From: an uncultured Bacteroidota bacterium
GTDB lineage: Bacteria; Bacteroidota; Bacteroidia; Chitinophagales; Chitinophagaceae
Reading direction: 5' to 3'
NCBI GenBank assembly: GCA_903831575.1
Contig: CAIKYB010000027.1
Location: 84,271 to 148,270 of the forward strand
DNA length: 64,000 nt
Shown piece after piece: positions 1-8,212 of this stretch (position 1 is its first letter; each line of letters starts with the position of its first letter). Below the pieces are notes generated by a model, which was not told the origin of the DNA, did not search any database, and was given only the letters and a program-made list of their open reading frames with translations. Position numbers and translations under genes: made by a program.

Positions 1-949
1 TTTTTTCAAGAATGAGATGAGCGATTTCCATTGCGCTGAAGCCATCCAAAATAGTTACAGGTGTTTCGGTATTGTTTAAGATGGCATTTTTGAATTCCTG
101 TAATTCCATTTTAATAGCATTTACAGGTTGGATAGGAGGGTTTGAAATTCCAATGGTTTTTGTTCCATTATTCGTTTCGATATCAAAACTAAAATCATTT
201 TTATCATCATTTTGATTGAGGCGAATAATTTCTGTTTTCTTTTCCAGAAAGTCAATTCCTATGTAGGCATCTTTTTGAAACAATCTGATCTTCCTCATTT
301 TCTTTAAGGAAATTCTGCTGCTTGTTAAATTGGCAACACAGCCATTATCGAATTCTATTCTAACATTTGCAATGTCTGGCGTGTCACTCATTACAGCTAC
401 ACCATTTGCCGAAATATAACTGACGTTGCTTTTAACCAGGTGAAGAATAATATCTAAATCGTGAATCATGAGATCGAGTATTACGCTTACATCGGTTCCT
501 CTTGGGTTGAACTCTGCAATGCGATGCACTTCAATAAACATCGGTTGAAGATGGTAACCTTTTAAGGCAAGAAATGCAGGATTAAATCTTTCTACATGAC
601 CGACCTGAAATTTAAGATTGGATTCTTTAGCAAGTTTTACAAGAGTTCTTGCTTCTTCCATAGTGTTGGCCAACGGCTTTTCTACGAATACATGCTTGCC
701 CTTGCGCAAGGCCATTTCGCAAAGTTCAAAATGATAAATAGTAGGTGCCACAATATCTACAGCATCGCACTCATTCATCAGTAATTCTGGATCGGTGTAT
801 CTTTTGATTTGGTATTGTGATGTCACAGCAGTTGCATTCTCATCATTGGGATCAAAGAATCCAACGATTTCAACTCCTTCTATTTCTTTCCAGTTATTTA
901 AATGAAATTTTCCCAGGTGACCTGTACCAAATACCGCGATTTTAAGCAT
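1..949 (-). CDS. Gfo/Idh/MocA-family oxidoreductase (3' end cut by window edge)
   Basis: Read on the minus strand, the reading frame is open from the ATG at 949 (a second ATG sits directly before it at 952) to the left edge, about 316 codons. The protein begins MLKIAVFGTGHLGKFH, a Rossmann nucleotide-binding glycine motif. Later it has the EKPLA motif, which in this family carries the lysine near NAD(P). The family has an N-terminal Rossmann fold and a C-terminal alpha/beta domain and is usually 320-350 aa, so only the last residues should be missing. The substrate cannot be told from the sequence. It lies 25 bp after accA on the same strand and may be co-transcribed with it. Confidence 0.85.
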   Translation of the reverse strand, partial: MLKIAVFGTGHLGKFHLNNWKEIEGVEIVGFFDPNDENATAVTSQYQIKRYTDPELLMNECDAVDIVAPTIYHFELCEMALRKGKHVFVEKPLANTMEEARTLVKLAKESNLKFQVGHVERFNPAFLALKGYHLQPMFIEVHRIAEFNPRGTDVSVILDLMIHDLDIILHLVKSNVSYISANGVAVMSDTPDIANVRIEFDNGCVANLTSSRISLKKMRKIRLFQKDAYIGIDFLEKKTEIIRLNQNDDKNDFSFDIETNNGTKTIGISNPPIQPVNAIKMELQEFKNAILNNTETPVTILDGFSAMEIAHLILEK

Positions 950-974
950 CATTATTTTTTTCTCTTGTCTAATA

Positions 975-1970
975 TTATTGTGCAGTAGTTTCGTTGACTT
1001 CTTTTTCTTCCCAAAAGCCCATGTTCCCAAATTTCTTAATTCTGTTGTCGATTCTTTCGGCAGCTGAGATTTTTTCTAATTCATTAATGGTGGGAATAAG
1101 ATATTCTTTGAGTAAAGTGGCTGCCTGATCATAATCCCAATGCGCGCCGCCTAATGGTTCTGGAACGACTTGATCTACTAGTCCGAACTTTAGCATATCC
1201 GTACCCGTTAGTCTTAGCTGTTCTGCAGCCAGTTCTTTTTTATCCCAACTGCGCCACAAGATACTGCTGCAACTTTCGGGAGATATTACGGTGTACCAGG
1301 TATTTTCCATCATGACTACTTTGTCGCCCACGCCAATACCCAATGCACCACCACTCGCGCCTTCGCCAATGATTACGCAAATGACAGGGACTTTAAGACT
1401 AATCATTTCATAAATATTTCTTGCAATGGCTTCTCCTTGTCCTCTTTCTTCCGCTTCCAATCCAGGGTAAGCGCCTGGTGTATCGATAAGTGTAATGATG
1501 GGTTTATTGAATTTTTCGGCCAATTTCATCAAACGTAATGCCTTTCTATAACCTTCAGGATTTGCCATACCGAAGTTTCTATATTGTCGGGATTTGGTAT
1601 TATTGCCTTTTTGCTGACCAATAATCATCACTGTTTTGTCTCCCAGTTGTGCAAATCCTCCTACCATGGCTTTATCGTCTTTTACATTACGATCGCCGTG
1701 AAGTTCAATAAAATTGGTACACATTTTATTGATGTATTTCAAGGTGTAAGGTCTGTCGGGGTGCCGGCTTAACTGTACGCGTTGCCATGGGGTTAAATTC
1801 TCGGTGAGGTATTTTTTAGCTTCCTCTATATTCTGTTCTACTAATGCTATTGCATCACTCAAATCTGTTTTTGAATTTTCCTGCGTAATCATTAGCTCCT
1901 CAATCTGTTCGTATAAGTCTTTGATGGGCTTTTCAAATTCAAGAAATTGTCTGTTTTTTAGCGCTATCAT
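975..1970 (-). CDS. accA: Acetyl-CoA carboxylase carboxyltransferase subunit alpha
   Basis: AccA works with AccD to transfer the carboxyl group from carboxy-biotin on BCCP to acetyl-CoA, giving malonyl-CoA for fatty acid synthesis in the cytosol. The 331-aa product is normal length. Recognisable stretches are the N-terminal region [18 protein letters not shown], the [11 protein letters not shown] segment, the [14 protein letters not shown] segment, and the crotonase-like carboxyltransferase core with [19 protein letters not shown] and [15 protein letters not shown], which form the CoA pocket and oxyanion hole. The ATG at 1970 gives the family N-terminus. It is a housekeeping gene that marks the left flank as core chromosome. 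Confidence 0.97.
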   Translation of the reverse strand: MIALKNRQFLEFEKPIKDLYEQIEELMITQENSKTDLSDAIALVEQNIEEAKKYLTENLTPWQRVQLSRHPDRPYTLKYINKMCTNFIELHGDRNVKDDKAMVGGFAQLGDKTVMIIGQQKGNNTKSRQYRNFGMANPEGYRKALRLMKLAEKFNKPIITLIDTPGAYPGLEAEERGQGEAIARNIYEMISLKVPVICVIIGEGASGGALGIGVGDKVVMMENTWYTVISPESCSSILWRSWDKKELAAEQLRLTGTDMLKFGLVDQVVPEPLGGAHWDYDQAATLLKEYLIPTINELEKISAAERIDNRIKKFGNMGFWEEKEVNETTAQ

Positions 1971-2048
1971 GAAAAAAAATTAATTTGTCAGTATATAAAA
2001 GTATTGAACTTGGCTGTAAAAATACTCGATACAAGTTTTTTATAAAAT

Positions 2049-2081
2049 TTTGTTTTAAAAAACTAAAAGTACTTATCTTTG
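2049..2081 (+). promoter_or_regulatory. Promoter of tRNA-Asp
   Basis: TTTG at 2049-2052 and TATCTTTG at 2074-2081 are separated by 21 bp. They match the Bacteroidota -33 (TTG) and -7 (TAnnTTTG) elements and lie about 50 bp before the tRNA. Confidence 0.6.
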
Positions 2082-2131
2082 CCGTCCTTAAAATGAGGTG
2101 TATTAATTGCCACTTATTTTAGAAAGGTTTT

Positions 2132-2205
2132 GGATCGGTAGTTCAGTTGGTTAGAATGCTGCCCTGTCACGGCAGAGGTCGCGGGTTCGAGTCCCGTCCG
2201 GTCCG
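2132..2205 (+). tRNA. tRNA-Asp (anticodon GTC)
   Basis: This is a complete 74-nt cloverleaf. The acceptor arms GGATCGG (2132-2138) and CCGGTCC (2198-2204) pair with one G-T wobble, and G2205 is the discriminator. The anticodon stem CTGCC/GGCAG (2159-2163 and 2171-2175) encloses a loop with GTC at 2166-2168. The T arm is GCGGG-TTCGAGT-CCCGT. CCA is not encoded. A strong terminator follows directly. Confidence 0.97.
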
Positions 2206-2219
2206 CAACTATAACAGAT

Positions 2220-2259
2220 AATGCCTTGTAAATCAAAAATTTACGAGGCATTCTTTTTT
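2220..2259 (+). terminator. Rho-independent terminator of tRNA-Asp
   Basis: A 14-bp stem (2220-2233 with 2239-2252, one G-T pair) has the 5-nt loop CAAAA and is followed by a T run at 2254-2259. It lies 15 bp after the tRNA. Confidence 0.88.
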
Positions 2260-2431
2260 CTGGGGTACGTTCCAGGGGATGGTTAAATTTTTTTGAGAAA
2301 CTTTCTTTTGGATTTGTCATTTACTCTAACATCGTCAAAACAAACACATATATAAAATCAATTTGATTATTTCTGATAATCTCTGTTGGTTTCATTACTT
2401 TCACCATTATATCATTTATTTAATTTTATTT

Positions 2432-2977
2432 ATGAAAAAGATATTATTATGTTTCTTATTACTATGGTCATCTGTTGGGAAGTCCCAAAAAACTATCACT
2501 TTCGATGAAATGAAAACTATTACAAAAGGAGCTTTTGAAAATATTGATTGTGATGTTTACATTGCAAAAGATGGTCATTCATATAAAGTAGGAGATACAT
2601 TAAAAATTGGAAGACCTTCCTCAAGCAAAACATTTGCATTTATTTCAACAGGGAGTGCAATGGGAGGGTTGCATTCTTTAGAAGTTGGTTCAAGTGGAAA
2701 AAATACAATAATTAAAAAGTTATATGTTAATGGAACTAGAAAATCCGGATTTTATATGTGCGCAAAAACTTCTGGTTATTGTGATATCTGTGGGAATAAC
2801 TTTATTGATTTTGAACAAGCAATTGAATCCGGAGAGTTACAAACTATGGGTATGACAAGAGAGCAAGCCATCGCAAAACTTAAAGAAGCAAAAGATTTAG
2901 TTGATTTAGGAATGATGTCCAAAGAAGATTATGAAAAATTAAAAGCTGAGTTAACTCCGCTAATAATGAATAAATAA
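2432..2977 (+). CDS. Small secreted protein with SHOCT-like C-terminus, unknown function
   Basis: The product is 181 aa from the ATG at 2432. An in-frame upstream extension to 2363 would put about 23 residues before the signal peptide and is unlikely. Residues 1-19 (MKKILLCFLLLWSSVGKSQ) look like a Sec signal peptide. The middle has a beta-rich segment with VGDTLKIGRPSSSKTFAF and FIDFEQAIESGEL. The last ~40 residues (TREQAIAKLKEAKDLVDLG, then SKEDYEKLKAEL) resemble a SHOCT helical module. The middle segment matches the product of the gene at 4173, so the two are probably paralogues. The function is not recognised. The gene lies directly after tRNA-Asp in an AT-rich stretch. Confidence 0.75.
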   Translation: MKKILLCFLLLWSSVGKSQKTITFDEMKTITKGAFENIDCDVYIAKDGHSYKVGDTLKIGRPSSSKTFAFISTGSAMGGLHSLEVGSSGKNTIIKKLYVNGTRKSGFYMCAKTSGYCDICGNNFIDFEQAIESGELQTMGMTREQAIAKLKEAKDLVDLGMMSKEDYEKLKAELTPLIMNK

Positions 2978-3057
2978 GATTAAATGTATTATTAGAAATT
3001 GGATATTTGTTTTTTTTGTATCTAATTCTAGTTTAAAGGTTAATGGTTTTTATTTTA

Positions 3058-3065
3058 TATTTTTG
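3058..3065 (+). promoter_or_regulatory. Candidate -7 element of the HsdR-N-like gene
   Basis: TATTTTTG is an exact match to TAnnTTTG and lies 15 bp before the ATG at 3081. It supports that start over the TTG at 3063, which would overlap the element. No good -33 element is obvious. Confidence 0.4.
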
Positions 3066-3080
3066 AGAAAAATTAATAAT

Positions 3081-3905
3081 ATGGCAATGTCAATACCAAC
3101 AAAAGTTCAATCTCGGATAGTCGAAGGGTTAAAGAAATTTCAACCTATTGTTGAATCTGCAAAAATCAGAGATGCAAATGAGTCGGACACAGTTGTTCTT
3201 TTAACTGGTATATTATCTGACATACTTGGATTTGATAAGTATACAGAAATCACAACAGAGCATTCAATTCGTGGTACATTTTGTGATTTGGCAATAAAGA
3301 TTAATGGCAATATTTCAATTATTATTGAAGCAAAGGCTATTGGTATTGATTTAAAAGACCAACACGTTAAACAAGCGGTTGACTATGGGGCAAATAAAGG
3401 AATTGATTGGGTAATCCTAACAAATGGAGTTACTTGGAGAGTTTATAAACTTCTCTTTACAAAGCCGATACAACATATTCCAGTATTTCAATTTGAGTTC
3501 TTACAGATTAAAAGTAAGTCATCTGAGGACCTTGAATTATTATTCAATATTTCAAAAGAAGGAATTCTGAAAAATAGTTTAGAGAACTTATATGTCCAAA
3601 AACAAGCAACCAACAAGTTTATGATTGGCAATCTTCTTTATACAGAATCTGTCTTAACAACTATAAAAAAGGAATTAAAAAGCATTTATCCTGATTTGAA
3701 AGTAACCAATGAAGAAATAGAAAAGGTTCTTTTTAATGGTGTAATTAAAAGAGAAATTAATGAAGGTGATGAATCTGATGAAGCAAAGAAAAAAATAGTA
3801 AAGTCTTTGCGGAAAAAAGATAAAATAAAAAACGATAAGAGCATTAATTCGCCAAGTGCAGAATCTTCAATTTCAAATGAATTGCCGAGTATTCCAATTG
3901 ATTAA
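3081..3905 (+). CDS. Lone type I restriction HsdR N-terminal-domain protein (PD-(D/E)XK nuclease-like)
   Basis: The product is 274 aa from the ATG at 3081. Residues ~30-150 resemble the HSDR_N/PD-(D/E)XK fold: E60 in TTEHSIRG, D69 in the strand CDLAIKI, and E83-A-K85 in IIIEAKAIG, followed by a QAVDYGANKGIDWVILTNG segment typical of these domains. There is no helicase motor, methylase or specificity subunit nearby, so this is not a complete type I system. The C-terminal ~60 residues are lysine- and serine-rich and look disordered. Stand-alone proteins of this kind are common in Bacteroidota. Whether it cuts or only binds DNA cannot be told. It sits between two paralogous small secreted proteins. 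Confidence 0.75.
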   Translation: MAMSIPTKVQSRIVEGLKKFQPIVESAKIRDANESDTVVLLTGILSDILGFDKYTEITTEHSIRGTFCDLAIKINGNISIIIEAKAIGIDLKDQHVKQAVDYGANKGIDWVILTNGVTWRVYKLLFTKPIQHIPVFQFEFLQIKSKSSEDLELLFNISKEGILKNSLENLYVQKQATNKFMIGNLLYTESVLTTIKKELKSIYPDLKVTNEEIEKVLFNGVIKREINEGDESDEAKKKIVKSLRKKDKIKNDKSINSPSAESSISNELPSIPID

Positions 3906-4172
3906 TTCTATTCATAATAAACTATAAGTTTTTTACAAACTAGAACTTAATTAAAAATTTAAAAGAATGACAATCCTACTTTCTAATCTCAAATCAATCC
4001 TTGGATATTTTATCCTAATTCTAATTGGAAAAAATCTTCCTTGCCTGTGGGTATAAAAAACCGTGCAGCGTAATTAAATTAGTGAGAATTAATTTGGTGC
4101 TTTTTTTACAAAAACTGTCAACAAAAAAAATATTTACTAACTTTAATGACTTTTTAATAAAACTGAATAAAA

Positions 4173-4556
4173 ATGAAAAAAATCTTAGTAGCCTTGGCTT
4201 TAATTTTTGTAACAAATGTTATGTATGCTCAAAGTTATCCAAAGTTTGAAAATGACACAATATTTTACTCGAAAAGTAAAATATATGTAGGTGATACCAT
4301 TTACCTTGGATATGGAAGTTCTGATAATAAAGACTTTACCTATGTTTTATATGGCTCAAACTCAACGATGGTTCCATCGAAGCATCTAGAAAGTAAATAC
4401 CATAATCAACCAGTGGTCATCAATAAAGTGTATAAAAAACAAGGAAAATATATTGCCAGAGGTGAGATGTATGAACTTAATACAAGGGGTGTTATAAAAT
4501 TATTTATTGATGTTGAAGGAGCAATAGAGAACGAGGAATTAAAAGAAAAAAAATAG
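4173..4556 (+). CDS. Small secreted protein, paralogue of the 2432 gene product
   Basis: The product is 127 aa with a clear signal peptide (MKKILVALALIFVTNVMYAQ) at residues 1-20. The mature part contains VGDTIYLGYGSSDNKDFTYV and ends with LFIDVEGAIENEEL. Both segments line up in the same order with the product at 2432 (VGDTLKIGRPSSSKTFAF and FIDFEQAIESGEL). It lacks that protein's SHOCT-like tail and its cysteine-rich segment. The function is unknown. It converges with the PrsW-type gene, whose stop is 8 bp away. Confidence 0.75.
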   Translation: MKKILVALALIFVTNVMYAQSYPKFENDTIFYSKSKIYVGDTIYLGYGSSDNKDFTYVLYGSNSTMVPSKHLESKYHNQPVVINKVYKKQGKYIARGEMYELNTRGVIKLFIDVEGAIENEELKEKK

Positions 4557-4563
4557 CTCATTT

Positions 4564-5268
4564 TCATTTGACTTCAGAAATTGCAATATCTCTTTGATAG
4601 TGCAAGGAAATTTTATGTAGCCCATGCTTCCAGCTTCTAATAACTAAAAGGGTAAATGATATCATTAATATTGCAGCCAATGTTGGATTGTCCTTGCTGT
4701 TGCCCGCATAAATTAAGGTGAAATCGTATAAGCCATGCATAATTACGGGGACTAATAAACTTTTTAAAATAAATGTTCTTTTTTGGGGTCCTTTATGAAA
4801 TTTCGCCAAAGAAAAATAATAGCCCATTACTACTGCAAAGAAAAAATGACCAGGTACTGCCAGTACTGCTCTGAAAAAAGCAACACTTAAGCCCCCATGG
4901 TAGATGTACATCAGGTTCTCCACCAACGCAAATCCCATAGACACAAATACGGCATATATAATTCCATCAAAATGCTGATCAAATTCTTTTCTTTTCCATA
5001 CCAACCAATAAAGAAGTATGAATTTGGAAAACTCTTCAGGTAATCCTGCCTGCAAAAAAGCTTCGAAAAACGAACGAAGAAATGGACCAGAAAATCCAAG
5101 GCCAAAGGGTTGCAAAAGCTTATCTAAAATCAAAGTAAGGATTATGGATAAAAATCCTCCAAAGAAACATTTCAATAATAAACCAATCGGCTCTTTAATA
5201 CTGTCTTTATTATAAATCAAAAAAAGAAAGATGATTACAGGTGTTATGGAGGAGATAATAAAACTCAT
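4564..5268 (-). CDS. PrsW-family intramembrane metalloprotease
   Basis: The 234-aa protein is strongly hydrophobic, with about seven predicted membrane segments. It carries the family motifs: E78-E79-x-x-K82 in LPEEFSKF, E117-N118 in LVENLMY, H141 in VPGHFFFA, and a late histidine in PVIMHGLYDF. PrsW-type proteases cleave membrane-bound substrates such as anti-sigma factors in other bacteria. No sigma or anti-sigma gene lies next to it, so its substrate is unknown. It is transcribed divergently from the cytochrome gene at 5361. Confidence 0.88.
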   Translation of the reverse strand: MSFIISSITPVIIFLFLIYNKDSIKEPIGLLLKCFFGGFLSIILTLILDKLLQPFGLGFSGPFLRSFFEAFLQAGLPEEFSKFILLYWLVWKRKEFDQHFDGIIYAVFVSMGFALVENLMYIYHGGLSVAFFRAVLAVPGHFFFAVVMGYYFSLAKFHKGPQKRTFILKSLLVPVIMHGLYDFTLIYAGNSKDNPTLAAILMISFTLLVIRSWKHGLHKISLHYQRDIAISEVK

Positions 5269-5360
5269 TTGATTGTTTTTTTATCAGGTTATAAATAAAG
5301 TTTAAGAAAATCAAAGTTCATTAAGTTAATGGTTATATTTATAAATATTTACTCAAAATC

Positions 5361-6407
5361 ATGAATCAACAAAACACTACAGATAAACTTCTTGCCATTA
5401 TCAATAAACTGGTTATTATTATTGTTATCCTTGTTGCAGGAATAGTAGCAATGCTTTATCTATTTAGCAAAAGCAGTAAGGATGATATAATTGCTTCGAA
5501 TCAAAAAGATACGAAGCAAATAGTTACTACAGATACAAATCATTATTGGCAGCCCAAAGACCTGAATCTTATTACAGACAAAGCTTTGAAAGAAAAAGTG
5601 GAATATGGCAGAGAACTGCTTGCACATACAGCTACCTATTTGGGACCCAATGGAACTGTTTCAAAAAGCACCAATGGATTGAATTGTCAGAATTGTCATT
5701 TGAACGCAGGTACGGTGATTTTTGGCAATAACTATGGATCAGTAAATTCGCTTTATCCCAAATTCAGGGCAAGAAGTGGAACAATAGAAAACTTATATAA
5801 AAGAGTAAATGATTGTATTCAAAGAAGTTTAAACGGAACTGCAATTGATTCTAACAGCAAAGAAATGCAATCAATTACAGCGTACATAAATTACATAGGA
5901 TCCGACGTAGAGAAAGGTAAGAAAGCCGTGGGATCAGGGTTTAAAGATTTAGGGTATCTCGACAGAGCTGCCAATATTAAAAATGGGATGGCTGTTTACG
6001 AAGCTAAATGTCAGAGTTGTCACCAGCCCGATGGTAAAGGAATGCTGAATGCAACAAAGAATGAATTTATTTATCCTGCTTTATGGGGAGATCATAGTTT
6101 TAATGACGGCGCAGGTTTGTATAGAATCAGCAATTTTGCCAAGTATGTAAAATATAATATGCCCCAGGGTACAACTTTCAAAAATCCTGTACTTTCTGAT
6201 GAAGAAGCCTGGGACGTTGCCGCTTTTGTGAATTCACAGCCAAGGCCCCATAAAAATGTTCCGAATGACTGGCCCGATATTTCAAAAAAACCTGTGGATC
6301 ATCCTTTTGGCCCTTACTCGGATATCTTTTCGGAACAGCAGCATAAATATGGTCCTTTTAAACCTATCGCAGATGCGCAGAAAAAAAAGGAGACAGCAAA
6401 AAAATAA
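5361..6407 (+). CDS. TsdA-like dihaem cytochrome c
   Basis: The product is 348 aa. An N-terminal membrane anchor (residues ~13-35) precedes two cytochrome c domains. Haem 1 is C109-Q-N-C112-H113 and haem 2 is C217-Q-S-C220-H221. The stretch HTATYLGPNG, CHLNAGT and VNDCIQRSLNG resembles thiosulfate dehydrogenase TsdA. C152 lies 39 residues after H113, close to where TsdA has its unusual cysteine axial ligand. M267 in YNMPQG can be a haem-2 ligand. By family this would oxidise or reduce sulfur compounds (thiosulfate/tetrathionate) in the periplasm; the substrate here is inferred. It is followed 2 bp later by a SoxB-like gene, so the two are clearly one unit. Confidence 0.82.
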   Translation: MNQQNTTDKLLAIINKLVIIIVILVAGIVAMLYLFSKSSKDDIIASNQKDTKQIVTTDTNHYWQPKDLNLITDKALKEKVEYGRELLAHTATYLGPNGTVSKSTNGLNCQNCHLNAGTVIFGNNYGSVNSLYPKFRARSGTIENLYKRVNDCIQRSLNGTAIDSNSKEMQSITAYINYIGSDVEKGKKAVGSGFKDLGYLDRAANIKNGMAVYEAKCQSCHQPDGKGMLNATKNEFIYPALWGDHSFNDGAGLYRISNFAKYVKYNMPQGTTFKNPVLSDEEAWDVAAFVNSQPRPHKNVPNDWPDISKKPVDHPFGPYSDIFSEQQHKYGPFKPIADAQKKKETAKK

Positions 6408-6409
6408 CC

Positions 6410-8101
6410 ATGACTAAAAATAGAAGAGACTTTTTAAAGAAAATAGGGTTGATCAGCGGAGCAGGTCTTGTAGCAACTTCTCCTTTGCATGCTGCAATGT
6501 CAACATCAAAAAAAAATGAGGAGCTGGATGAGGAAGAGAAAAAAAAATCCTTCACGATAAAGATTCTGCAAACTACAGATGTGCATTGCCAGGTTCATCC
6601 TCATGATGAATTGTTTTGGGAAAACGAAAAAGCTGTTTTTAGAAAAGCAGGAGGCTATGCCTTTTTGAGCAGTTATTTTGAGAAAGAAAAACGCGATAAT
6701 CCCCATACTTTTCTGATAGATACTGGCGATATGTTTCAGGGGAGTGAGTTGTCTGTGAAAACAACCGGACAAGCCATGGTTCCTATTTTGAACGAAATGG
6801 GATATGATTTATTCCTGCCTGGGAACTGGGAAGTGATTTATTATAAAAAAGCAATGCAAACTTTATTAGGTGCCCTACACGCTCCGAAAGTTTGTGCGAA
6901 CATGTACCATGATCTCGGTGAGGGAAAAAGAGGGGAATTGATTTTTCAGCCGTATCATATCTGGACAGTCAAGGGAATTAAAATAGGATTTATCGGGTAT
7001 ACCGATCCGTTAGTACCCATAAGGCAATCACCAAATTATTCAAAAGGGATCATTTATTCCAAACCTGAAGAAAATATTGCGCATTATATTGACACTTTAA
7101 AAAATCAGGAGCAGTGCTCCTTTATAATTGTTGTAGCACATCTTGGATTATCACAGCAGCTAAGCCTTGCCGATATGGAAGTATGCAAAGGCGTTGATTA
7201 TATTCTGGGAGGAGATACACATGAAAGGGTTCGTATTCCTATTCAATGCAAGTATGCTAAAGTAGTTGAACCCGGTGCTTTTGGATCCTTTGTTGGCAAA
7301 CTGGAACTGACTGTAAAAAACGGCGTTATTGTAAAAGATGAGTATCATTTAGATGAAATCAATACAGCTACATTAACCCCATCAACAAAAACTACTTCAA
7401 TCATACAGCAAAATGAAATTGCCTTCTCCGAGGATATTTATAAAATTGCTGGATACAGTACCATTCCCTTGTACAGATATTTTGTGGTAGAAAACCCTAT
7501 TGATACTTTGGTTTTAGATTCACTTAAATGGAAGCTCCCTGAAATAGATATTGTACTATCCAATGGTTTCAGATTCTGTCCTCCGAGAGTTACCCCTGAT
7601 GCAACAGGAAATATTCCCATTACTAATGGTTATATCTATGATATGTTACCTGTAAACAGTACCGTTAGAACTGCAAATGTTACCGGTAAGCAATTGACGG
7701 ATTGGCTGGAGAAAGAACTGAATAATGTATTTGCAGCTACTGCAGCAGAGCGGCTTGGAGGATGGGTAGTGAAGTTTAAAGGGATGAGCATGGAATTTAA
7801 TGCATTTGGTGAAAAAGGTAAAAGAGTAAAAAAAATACTTGTTGCTGGAGAAGCTATAATATTAGATAAAATATACAGTATTTGTGCTTGCGAACGTGAT
7901 GGAGATCCTGTTGATATGTTATGTAGAATAAAAAATGTGACCAACGCGAAAAATACGGAACACTCTCTTCATTCGATAATGAAAGAGTACCTTTTGGCGA
8001 ACAGTCCGGTATCGCCAGTTCCTCCACTAAGCGCTAAAATACTGGATGCGCCGCAATCATTGTTATCGCAGGTAACAGGGGTTGATTATACTTTCAGATA
8101 A
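6410..8101 (+). CDS. Tat-exported SoxB-like 5'-nucleotidase/thiosulfohydrolase-family protein
   Basis: The product is 563 aa. A twin-arginine signal (N-R5-R6-D-F-L-K-K, residues 1-29) points to folded export. The metallophosphoesterase core shows D57-x-H59 in TTDVHCQVH, D107 in DTGDMFQGS, N139-W140-E141, H244 in VVAHLG and GGDTHER at 267-273. The C-terminal half (from ~365) is a 5'-nucleotidase C domain. A W in the third motif (NWEV) is reminiscent of SoxB (GHWEF) rather than ordinary 5'-nucleotidases (NHE). SoxB hydrolyses the sulfone from sulfur bound to SoxY. No SoxXA, SoxYZ or SoxCD gene is in the window, so the real substrate is uncertain. It is cotranscribed with the TsdA-like cytochrome. 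Confidence 0.8.
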   Translation: MTKNRRDFLKKIGLISGAGLVATSPLHAAMSTSKKNEELDEEEKKKSFTIKILQTTDVHCQVHPHDELFWENEKAVFRKAGGYAFLSSYFEKEKRDNPHTFLIDTGDMFQGSELSVKTTGQAMVPILNEMGYDLFLPGNWEVIYYKKAMQTLLGALHAPKVCANMYHDLGEGKRGELIFQPYHIWTVKGIKIGFIGYTDPLVPIRQSPNYSKGIIYSKPEENIAHYIDTLKNQEQCSFIIVVAHLGLSQQLSLADMEVCKGVDYILGGDTHERVRIPIQCKYAKVVEPGAFGSFVGKLELTVKNGVIVKDEYHLDEINTATLTPSTKTTSIIQQNEIAFSEDIYKIAGYSTIPLYRYFVVENPIDTLVLDSLKWKLPEIDIVLSNGFRFCPPRVTPDATGNIPITNGYIYDMLPVNSTVRTANVTGKQLTDWLEKELNNVFAATAAERLGGWVVKFKGMSMEFNAFGEKGKRVKKILVAGEAIILDKIYSICACERDGDPVDMLCRIKNVTNAKNTEHSLHSIMKEYLLANSPVSPVPPLSAKILDAPQSLLSQVTGVDYTFR

Positions 8102-8179
8102 AAAACAGGTTCATCCAGATTTTTTTCTTTAAGAATAAATAATTTAGTAATTCTAATCTAAACCCTGTTTATAACTTGT

Positions 8180-8187
8180 TATATTTG
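8180..8187 (+). promoter_or_regulatory. Candidate -7 element for the first GH28 gene
   Basis: TATATTTG matches TAnnTTTG exactly and lies 25 bp before the ATG at 8213. No copy of the 17-bp operator lies in this 111-bp gap, unlike most units of the pectin locus. Confidence 0.4.
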
Positions 8188-8212
8188 TTGTTAATTTAAA
8201 TAAAATTTCAGT

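Noticed and set aside
2114..2320. 68-aa reading frame on the minus strand across tRNA-Asp
   Set aside because: It is the antisense of the tRNA (DRTGLEPATSAVTG-type), a well-known spurious protein in databases.
2206..2431. Phage or integrative-element attachment site after tRNA-Asp
   Set aside because: No integrase gene and no second copy of the tRNA 3' end was found by eye in the next few kilobases. Only the position and AT content hint at insertion.
3081..3905. Complete type I restriction-modification system
   Set aside because: Only an HsdR-N-like domain is present; no helicase, HsdM or HsdS gene is nearby.
3967..4056. 29-codon hydrophobic reading frame between the nuclease-like gene and the 4173 gene
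   Set aside because: It has an ATG and a stop, but no promoter, ribosome site or conservation evidence can be judged. The 267-bp gap otherwise shows nothing.
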